A DNA stretch of 64,000 nucleotides from Mytilus californianus (taxonomy: Eukaryota > Mollusca > Bivalvia > Mytilida > Mytilidae), in contig NW_026262669.1 of NCBI RefSeq assembly GCF_021869535.1, positions 1,364,001-1,428,000 on the forward strand. The letters are read 5' to 3'. The position numbers and the translations under genes are program-made. The number at the start of each line of letters is the position of its first letter. Position 1 is the first letter of the stretch. Of the stretch, positions 58,801 to 64,000 are shown one piece after another. The notes under the pieces were generated by a model that was given only the letters and a program-made list of their open reading frames with translations, made no database searches and was not told the origin of the DNA.

Positions 58801-60562
58801 AAGCTTTCATTTGATACTAAAACTAGCCAAATATTCCCACTAATGACAAAGATACAGCTATGCCTAGGAACTATTTTGTTTAAAATATGTACTACTTTCT
58901 TGTATGTTCTTTCTACCGGGCCTGAATTAGTGGTTCTATACCTGTAGCGGTGGGGGCATTAAGTTTAACACTTGTCCGTCTGTACATCTGTCCCTCCAAA
59001 AATTGGTTTCTGTTCACTAACTTAAGTCTGCCTAAACCAAATATTATATAAGTTATCCACAATGATTAATACCATAAACACAGATCAAGTTTTAATTTTG
59101 GTAGTGTCCCTTTACAAATGGAAAAATAGCTGAATTCTTTGTTTTTGTTCTCTAACTTTAGTTGGCCTCAACCAAATTTTACGAAACTGATGCATAATTC
59201 TTATAACCACAGAACACAGATCAATTTTAAATTTTGGAGGCTTCACTTTTACCGTACTAGAGTTATGTCCCTTTACAAATCTGAAAATTGCTGAAAGAAT
59301 TGTTTCTGCTCTCAAACTTCAGTTTGCCTCATCCAAATGTTATGAAAGTCATGCAAAATGCATATTTTCACAAAAAACAGATCTAGTTCAAGTTTTGGTG
59401 GAGTCACTTTGACTGTTCTAGAGATATGCTCTTTTGAAATGGAAAAATTGTTGAATTTTCAGGTTCCGTTCTCTAACTTTAGTTTGCCTCAACTAAATAA
59501 TACAAGACTTAATTATAAACAAAACTCAGATCAAGTACAAATTTGGGTAGCGTCACTTTTACAGTTCTTGAGATATGTCCCTTTTTAAAATTATATGCAA
59601 GTGGGAGCATCATCTGTGTCCATGGACACGTTCCTTATTTATTTTAACATTTTTATCAGAATCTAATACTTTTCGATAATCTGTAAAAAACATGAGGCTA
59701 GCTGTTACAACTTGAAATACATCTTTATACTGCACTCGTTCTATTTGAGCAGTCAAAATGTGTTACAATGTATTTCTATGTCATATACAGTCACTGACCC
59801 GATATCACTTTTCATCATGATATTTAAATAGAAGTTGCCAGAACAATTAATTATTCATGATGACCTCTTCAAAATGTCTTTGTTTCTAATGTAAACAATG
59901 AAGCGTGGAACAACTCAAACTTATTTCTTTTACGGTTGTTGGAAAAACATATTTCTCATGTTAATATTTTTTGTTCAAAACCTATAAATCATTATGTTTA
60001 ATGCTTATTGTTGATATTTTGAAATGAATTTGGCCCACGCATTTCCCTGTTTCTAAGCCTCATTCTTATATCGTCAAGTCATTACACTATTATTGTCTAT
60101 ATATTTTCCTGCGATGTACAAACATTATATTTATTCTGCAATTTGAAGCTAATGTGGTGAAATTAATTTTTTTAATCCCAATCATTATATTTGAATAAAA
60201 TGAACATGGCATCAGTATTCCTGCCTAACTAAGAATCAGTTTTAAAGGATTTGAAGGATACTCTTTTTTTTACTTCAGATAAAAAAAGTAAAAGGAAGTT
60301 TGTTCCTGAGGAACTCATTAATTTTTGTCAACAAAAACTGAAGGAGGCAACTGAAACTGGGCCACAAGAAGAGCAAGAACAAGATACCCAACAAGTTCCT
60401 GTCCCAGACAATGTGCAAGACCTTGAAGAAGATTTTAACATTGATATCAATATTTCCTATAAAGATGTATCTGTAGTTGAAAATGCAAATGTAAAAAATA
60501 TTTTGGACCTACATAAAACATTGATTTTGAAATCTCTATTAAAAATTCAATTTGAAGAGTAA
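43687..60562 (+). CDS. ParB/sulfiredoxin-like domain protein, 8 exons
   Basis: Exons 43687-43888, 44415-44575, 46722-46849, 47435-47537, 49623-49724, 51654-51785, 55589-55805 and 60279-60562 join in phase. From the ATG at 43702 this gives 437 residues. Order: Lys-rich N-terminus (1-62); a W-containing segment (63-116); the ParB-N-like domain with YKLFLLGGNHLIQAM (GGNH at 139-142) and YAGLTPEEARSVGNRHNF (HN at 181-182); charged helices (194-343); a basic KKSKRKF patch; and a Glu/Gln-rich acidic tail. In ParB and sulfiredoxin the GxxR/GGCHR and ENxQR motifs hold a nucleotide; here the usual Arg after GGNH is Leu, so catalysis is uncertain. Spliceosomal introns rule out a bacterial contaminant. 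Function unknown; nuclear DNA association would be inference. Confidence 0.85.
44415..44575 (+). CDS. ParB-like gene exon
   Basis: A 161-nt exon encoding EYVMNLDDMEQAPQQYECR, TIRQEWVIALKKRLRQSRSP and SGLTLPVLMDPTK. Acceptor AATCCAG, donor GTAATT in phase 0. It leads directly into the nucleotide-motif exon. Confidence 0.85.
45610..45715 (+). repeat. Short interspersed repeat (copy 2 of 2)
   Basis: Complement of the 4895-5015 repeat: ATGGAAATGGGGAATATGTC, AGAGCAGACACAACAGCCG and CACCAATGGGTCTTCAA. Confidence 0.7.
46279..46458 (+). CDS. Possible alternative terminal exon of the ParB-like gene
   Basis: A strong pyrimidine tract and AG (TTTGGTTTCTTTTTTAG, ending 46278) is followed by an open frame in the required phase 0: FHYTLVILDFLSQGETELL to a TGA at 46456-46458, with no convincing donor. 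If used after exon 44575 it would end the protein before the ParB domain. Composition does not exclude chance. Confidence 0.25.
   Translation, partial: FHYTLVILDFLSQGETELLTSKAYVINFAYKNTDKQINNLVFQTKGYCRRETLPCLNHH
46722..46849 (+). CDS. ParB-like gene exon with GGNH motif
   Basis: A 128-nt exon encoding CKSPDEFKNSDTQLGDYKLF, LLGGNHLIQAMKELKDEGI and NIS. The hydrophobic strand, GGNH, then a helix with A-x-x-E-L is the ParB/sulfiredoxin phosphate-binding arrangement. Confidence 0.9.
46925..47235 (-). repeat. Interspersed repeat, inverted fragment
   Basis: TTTTATACGACTGC, ATATTGGTATCAC and GGAAGGTTGGGATTGATT are the complement of the 6950-7266 block. The end shares the CTGTTCATGGTTGGACCTC-type block seen near 34440. 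Confidence 0.7.
47435..47537 (+). CDS. ParB-like gene exon with RHN motif
   Basis: A 103-nt exon encoding SEINVNLYAGLTPEEARSVG, NRHNFMMTTLPVTFQ. The strand N-V-N-L-Y, L-T-x-E-E-A helix and HN are in the order expected of the second ParB motif. Confidence 0.9.
47565..48075 (+). repeat. High-copy interspersed repeat, longest copy
   Basis: GGAGATGTGGTATGATTGCC, TATAAAAGGCC, TACAGGCTCCTGACTTGTAA, GAGGTTAAACATGTTAACC, GGCTTAACTCATCAGATCCA and a GACGTGGCAGGGTTA end occur in order over about 510 bp. It starts 28 b after an exon of the ParB-like gene. No RNA polymerase III box B is apparent. Confidence 0.85.
48395..49535 (+). repeat. Long dispersed repeat in the ParB-like gene intron
   Basis: It opens with the hairpin TTAGCTCACTTGG...CCAAGTGAGCT (48399-48432), then repeats blocks of about 450 bp with CAACCAAGATGGCTGCCATG, GTTGGGTTGCTGCCC and AGAGATAAACTGTAAACAGC. 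Same family as 35240-36800 and 60860-61680. Confidence 0.8.
49623..49724 (+). CDS. ParB-like gene exon
   Basis: A 102-nt, phase-0 exon encoding QKVEQTRKFYKEGITGGDLV and KKIKKIIQETEETK, a highly charged helix. Acceptor TTTTACAG, donor GTATTA. Confidence 0.85.
49900..50220 (+). repeat. Interspersed repeat with GCCAGACGCGCGTTTCGTCT
   Basis: Blocks CATAAGACTCATCAGTGACG, CAAACAAGTACAAAGTTGAA, GTGCCAAATACGGCTAAGG and GAAGTGCTGACTACTGGGC. I recall this family as frequent in mussel sequence; no frame. Confidence 0.75.
50950..51460 (+). repeat. Two adjacent copies of the high-copy repeat
   Basis: The first copy, 50950-51280, includes GATTGCCAATGAGACAACTC and CCAACCCTCCCCTAACCTG. A shorter second copy at 51318-51460 runs from GGAGATGTGG to GCCAACCCTCCCC. 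Confidence 0.8.
51654..51785 (+). CDS. ParB-like gene exon
   Basis: A 132-nt, phase-0 exon encoding ELSEDSCSTIVSVATYTETV, YLKYQKLVKIHEQ and KSGCDKNISQR. Acceptor TTTCCAG, donor GTAAGT. Confidence 0.85.
52390..52810 (+). repeat. Direct repeat pair with CCTGATGAAGGTGAATCCAG
   Basis: CCTGATGAAGGTGAATCCAG, GGACGCATGAAATTATTAAA and CGTGTT occur at 52398-52456 and 52746-52801 with few differences. Between them is TCGGTACTGACATG-type sequence. All frames here are repeat translations. Confidence 0.7.
52973..54353. mobile_element. Repeat-rich element with short inverted ends and a nested MITE
   Basis: The left end GGGGTTGAAATTAGC and right end GCTTAAATTCGACCCC are roughly complementary, and both are followed inward by GGACCAGTAGATTTT-type blocks and GTGGTCC. 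Inside are ACCCTGTTCTA minisatellites (53085-53230 and 53440-53600, units of about 36-40 bp) and the MITE at 53299-53427. An open frame at 53684-53917 is unrecognised. Confidence 0.6.
53299..53427. mobile_element. Palindromic MITE with 9-bp target duplication, copy 3
   Basis: A 129-bp near-perfect palindrome from TAGTCCAAATAATTATGACG to its complement, flanked by CTTAAACAG on both sides (53290-53298, 53428-53436). Confidence 0.95.
54357..55000 (+). repeat. Tandem array, four units of about 170 bp
   Basis: Units share GGTCAATGATATTTGGT, CATCTCATTTCCATGGAGAT, and ATGGTCTATTGACTTTGAAA, near 54357, 54530, 54698 and 54868. Confidence 0.8.
55589..55805 (+). CDS. ParB-like gene exon
   Basis: A 217-nt exon encoding LFRALQGCSESNKLEFLSKA, LEDGLKITAMHVEKARARES and AIASWEEIIKKYPDAGEELE. 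The L-F-R-x-L-Q-G...L...G-L-K-I-T helices look like a helical (possibly helix-turn-helix) domain; this is a guess from the pattern. Confidence 0.9.
55960..56190 (-). repeat. High-copy interspersed repeat, antisense copy
   Basis: CGTTTGAATGGTTTTACAC, GGCCCTTTATAGCTTGCTG and GTTGTCTCATTGGCACTCAT occur in the order expected for the complement of the family. Confidence 0.8.
56220..56825 (+). mobile_element. Complete TTAA-flanked element, third family
   Basis: TTAA (56216-56219) precedes GGGGGCACTAGCT, and AGCTAGTGCCCCT precedes TTAA (56826-56829): 13-bp inverted ends with one mismatch. It is 606 bp without a transposase frame. An inverted, slightly truncated copy is at 24231-24888. Confidence 0.9.
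57196..58942. mobile_element. Element bounded by 470-bp direct repeats
   Basis: Direct repeats 57196-57663 and 58468-58942 are almost identical. Each starts GGTATAAAACCACTAATTCA and ends TGAATTAGTGGTTCTATACC, so each is also bounded by 20-bp inverted ends with one mismatch. The 804-bp interior has no protein frame. On the left, TATGCCCCTGC, and on the right, TGTAGCGGTGGGGGCATTAAG, look like the two halves of the start of the repeat at 22892, so the whole 1.75 kb appears to be one insertion into that repeat. Confidence 0.75.
58943..59635 (+). repeat. Interspersed repeat, second copy of the 22892 family
   Basis: TGTAGCGGTGGGGGCATTAA through GCATCATCTGTGTCCATGGA, with four internal CTTTAGTTTGCCTCAAC-type units. 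Confidence 0.8.
60279..60562 (+). CDS. ParB-like gene, last coding exon
   Basis: A 284-nt exon from a TTACTTCAG acceptor to TAA at 60560-60562. It begins with the basic KKSKRKFVPEELINF, passes an E/Q/P-rich linker (GPQEEQEQDTQQVPVP) and ends HKTLILKSLLKIQFEE. No AATAAA signal is visible in the next 250 b. Confidence 0.85.
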
Positions 60563-60859
60563 ATAGAAATGTTAATAGAAGCATATAACAAAATACAATA
60601 TTTTCTTTCAAAATTTAGCATTTGACTACTGCCAAAATATATATTAAGATTGTATGGGGTATAAACATAAAATGAAAACTTTTTTCAAACTATACCAGAA
60701 TGTATATGTTCAAATTAAGATACAAATGCTAGGTCACAAAGCTTGTTTTTTAGCTACATGTTATGAAAATTATTTATAAGGATTTTACACAAAATATGAG
60801 AGGATCTTTTTTAAAAAAAGTTTTGTAATTTAAAAAATTATTTGAGTTTCCTCCTCTTT

Positions 60860-61680
60860 TAAATGATCAATTGATATGATCAAAATAGTCAATGGACTCC
60901 TTCAGGAGTTTTTTTTACATTTATTCATGCAAGTCTATTTATTACTTTTTCAAAAATCTTCTTCTCTGAAACTACTCGGCCAAATACTTCCAAACTTTAA
61001 CTGAATTAACTTTAACAAACTAAGGAACTAAGGCTATGTAGTTCACAAATTATATTTGAAGTTTTGATTCATCAACAAACATAGCCATCATGGCTAAAAA
61101 TAGAACATAGGGAACAAAAGCAGTTTTTGACTTATATCTAAAAAAAACAGCAGTTGGAGCAAAAGTGAAAGGGAGTTAAAGTGATAAATGAGCCATGGTC
61201 TATCTTTTATGAAATTTTCAGACAAGTTGGACAACCCATTCTGCGGTAACTGTTGGAAAAAGTTTATTTTTATTAAATGTTTTTGGTAATTTTCTTTAAT
61301 ATTGTATTCCCTTAAAGAGTAATTGTCCTTTAAACTGTGTTTTTTACTTTTTTAGTGAAAATCTAATTACTTTTTTGAAAAAATTCTCTGAAACTACTTG
61401 GCCAAATACAAAAAACTTTAATTGAATGTTCCTTATGGTATCTTGTTTATAGATTCTATTCTGGGGTTCAATCCATTTAAAAACATGGCAAGTTTCTAGA
61501 AATAACATTGGGGTCAAAAGAAGATTTTAGCATTCATCTCACAAAATAAAGCAATAAGAGCAAAATTGACCTAGGTGAAAGTTTTAAACAGGTTTACTTT
61601 TTCCTGTCAAGTGATCTTCACACCAATTGGACAACTTATTGTTGTGTTACTGTCGAGAAAAAGTAATTTTTTAGGAAATT
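60860..61680 (+). repeat. Diverged copy of the 48395 dispersed repeat
   Basis: GATCAAAATAGTCAATGGAC, GAAACTACTCGGCCAAATAC, CATAGCCATCATGGCTAAAA and TCAGACAAGTTGGACAACCC appear in the same order as at 48500-49400. Confidence 0.75.
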
Positions 61681-61682
61681 TG

Positions 61683-62671
61683 ACAGTTTTGGGTTATGTA
61701 TATTATACAGTTATAGCCTTTGTATCAGGTCGATACAAGGGTATATTGACCTTAAAAAAGTATATAGACAATAACTGGTTAGTGTCTTTAAATATCAGCT
61801 GTATTTGTACGAGGCTAAGAAACAGGTGTAATGCGAGCTTTAGCAAGCTATTACTCCTGTTTCGAGCCGAGTACAAATACAGCTGATATTTAAAGACACT
61901 AAACACTTATTGTCTTTATCCTGCAATTAATTCTGTATATTGTTTGTGCTTTGAAAGACACAAAAACTCACATTTTTTGCATTTATTTTCGATTTGAAAT
62001 CCCTTGAGGCCCGCGTAGTAATATTAAAATCACACATTCAGCTGAAGACGGGTTCGCAAAAAAAGAATCTCGAATGGTCAACAATAATACATCACTTAAG
62101 GTGAATAATTATCTATTTTAACATAACAACTAATTTCAACAGTAAAAACAAATAACAAAACATTGTCCAATTTGAAACAGAAGTGTACGAGTTCTACGCT
62201 TCAGAATTTTGAACTGAACTTGTCATTCACTTAACATGCATGCTGAAATTGACATGGTTTATTTTGTTACACAATCATACACATTCAAGTTTTGAAATGG
62301 ATGATTGTTGTCGTAGAAAATACTGCTGTTCATGTTTGTCTGTTATCAGAAAATTGGTTTAATTCTTATTGCTCTAAAGAAATGTTTGAAAACAAACAGA
62401 ACATATAAAAGTAATCGTTAATTCGCATAAGGTCAAACAATACGTCATTGGAATGCGACTGCAATATACGTTCTGAGGTCACGCAGGTTCATACAACACT
62501 CGTCAACAGCAATACACCTCGAGCAATACACAAACGTAGTCCAGCAGTGGGCGGAGCTTTAAAGCGATATCTGTATAGTAAGACACCCCATTGCAGGATG
62601 AATTGATATATTATCCTGTATTGACCTTATACAAAGGCTACAATTGTATATAAAACATAACCCAAAACTGT
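61683..62671. mobile_element. Element with imperfect 65-bp inverted ends
   Basis: Left ACAGTTTTGGGTTATGTATA then TATAGCCTTTGTATCAGGTC is mirrored on the right by GACCTTATACAAAGGCTAC and ATAACCCAAAACTGT. The 989-bp element holds a strong hairpin near its left end (61782-61906). No transposase frame. Confidence 0.75.
61782..61906. repeat. Hairpin inside the 61683-62671 element
   Basis: AGTGTCTTTAAATATCAGCT and GTATTTGTAC are mirrored by GTACAAATAC and AGCTGATATTTAAAGACACT. One arm (CGTACAAATACAGCTGATAT) also occurs alone at 24605-24650. Confidence 0.9.
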
Positions 62672-63438
62672 AAAATATTATATAATTAATTTCCAACCAT
62701 ATTTTCATTAAAATCATTAATTCTCTTTTTTTGATCATTTAAATTTGTAGGAATTTTATAGATATCATATTGTCACTTTGACAACGACAACATATCAGTT
62801 GTTATTTTCAATCATTTTTAATGTTGTATTTTTTTTGTGTACATCTCATGTTTTTGAAAAAAAAAAATCTTAAATAATTTTTTTAAAACTTTTAACAATA
62901 TCCTGAAATTAACTAGATGACGTCACAAAATATATCAGTTTAAAGATTTTCAAAAAATAACCATGCAATATCACTTTTGCTATCCGCAGTTTTCTATCTA
63001 CCTTTTTGAAGCTGTATTCATGGAATAATGCTATGAACACACACATTTATACTATCAACTTATTTTGACTTGTCAAATAGAAATCTTGTATTATAAATAC
63101 TGAAACAATACAAAACCAAATCAAATACATGTGCAGATAAGAGTTGTTCCATAGTTTGTTGTAAATAGTTGTCATGAATGACATCTATTTTCTTTATCTA
63201 TTTAATACATTGGAATAGATCACATTAATTTAAAATTAATCTTCCAAATTATGAAAACTGTATTAAAGGGAGACAATTTGTACTTTTACTTTTTGTATTT
63301 TTTATAACACTATCAAATTGGTCATTTGATAATCCTGGAAGGTAGAACTGAGTGTTATTATTAATTTTCTTGTCATCTAAGAATTAGTAAGGATACAGCA
63401 ACTAACAAATTTTGTTATCTGTTATATATATATTATAC
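62672..63438. other. Non-coding AT-rich stretch
   Basis: No gene or repeat boundary recognised. Confidence 0.5.
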
Positions 63439-63442
63439 AAAT

Positions 63443-63576
63443 ATATATAATGCTTACAAGGGGTATTTGCCAAAAATACTGGTTGAGAGGTACAATTTCC
63501 AGAGCTGTTAGGCGAGGGAAATTTGATTACCTCGAAACCGGTATTTTTGGCAAATACCCCTTGTAAGCATGATATA
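63443..63576. repeat. Palindromic element, 38-bp arms
   Basis: ATGCTTACAAGGGGTATTTG then CCAAAAATAC is mirrored by GTATTTTTGGCAAATACCCC then TTGTAAGCAT, around a spacer of about 60 b. Confidence 0.9.
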
Positions 63577-64000
63577 ATTGTTTAATTCTACCGAATGTTC
63601 TTTGTACCTATCTTGACCTCAGAAAGCTTATTGTAATCAGGTATCGTATGGAGTTTCTACTTGAATGTATAATTTTTGTATATACTGCAGCTGTGCTATT
63701 TGCGCAGTCAAATTGCATTGGCCATATAATCATTTCTGATCATTTTTGATGTGCAGTCACTGACTGTATATATATATCTCCCTGTTTATGATAAGCTAAT
63801 TCTCGGCTGACTACTATACTTTGTTCATCAGTTTGAGTGAAACATAATACAAGCGGATTCCAGTTTATGTTTATGACCGGTTGACAATGCGTTTCCGTTG
63901 AGTTTTATTTATGATGTCATTAAAATTACAGGTTCATGGAATTTTTACGTCATTCACACCAAATTCAGTAATGTTGTTTTTATCCTAAATATTTCATTTG

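Noticed and set aside
43687..60562. ParB-like sequence as a plasmid or bacterial contaminant
   Set aside because: The coding sequence is split by GT-AG introns filled with the same repeats as the rest of the window, so it is a resident nuclear gene.

Overview
The window reads as nuclear DNA of a bivalve mollusc, most likely a mussel (Mytilus). It is AT-rich, has small exons with GT-AG introns, and is packed with short interspersed repeats, hairpin MITEs and mini/microsatellites of the kind I associate with mussel genomes. The assignment to Mytilus is inference from repeat character; no species marker is present. I see no bacterial, organellar or viral genes, no rRNA or tRNA, and no CRISPR array.

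Three protein-coding genes can be supported. (1) At the left edge, minus strand, two consecutive exons (653-780, 1428-1559) encode TM2-TM3 of an SLC6 (sodium- and chloride-dependent neurotransmitter/amino-acid) transporter. The rest of the 3' part lies off the window, and the exon that should carry TM1 is not visible upstream. (2) A long minus-strand gene runs from at least 31597 down to 10744 in 16 exons that join in perfect phase (about 838 codons visible). It encodes a protein I recognise as the uncharacterised DUF7869 family: an acidic, modular N-terminus, an AT-hook-like RGRP patch, a Cys/His region, and a core with D-x-x-D-Q, Q-M-D-N-C and G-H-T-H-E-D-I-D signatures resembling a DDE/RNase-H-like transposase. 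The last exon carries an apparent one-base deletion. (3) A plus-strand gene, 43687-60562, eight exons, encodes a 437-residue protein with a ParB/sulfiredoxin-like domain (GGNH and RHN motifs) followed by basic/helical and acidic regions.

Layout: 1-1.6 kb SLC6 exons; 1.6-10.7 kb repeats (an 811-bp inverted repeat, a higher-order tandem array, a 345-bp tandem duplication); 10.7-31.6 kb DUF7869 gene with TE-filled introns; 31.6-43.7 kb intergenic repeats with a CpG-containing candidate promoter zone near 38.7-38.95 kb and a 123-bp tandem array at 41.2-41.9 kb; 43.7-60.6 kb ParB-like gene; 60.6-64 kb repeats. The DUF7869 and ParB-like genes are head to head, about 12 kb apart, and both look like lineage-patchy families of possible mobile-element or prokaryotic ancestry. 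Joint function is only a hypothesis.

The best resolved mobile elements are three copies of a roughly 100-129 bp palindromic MITE, each with a different perfect 9-bp target duplication; three TTAA-flanked families; and a 1-kb hAT-like element carrying a nested TA-flanked MITE.
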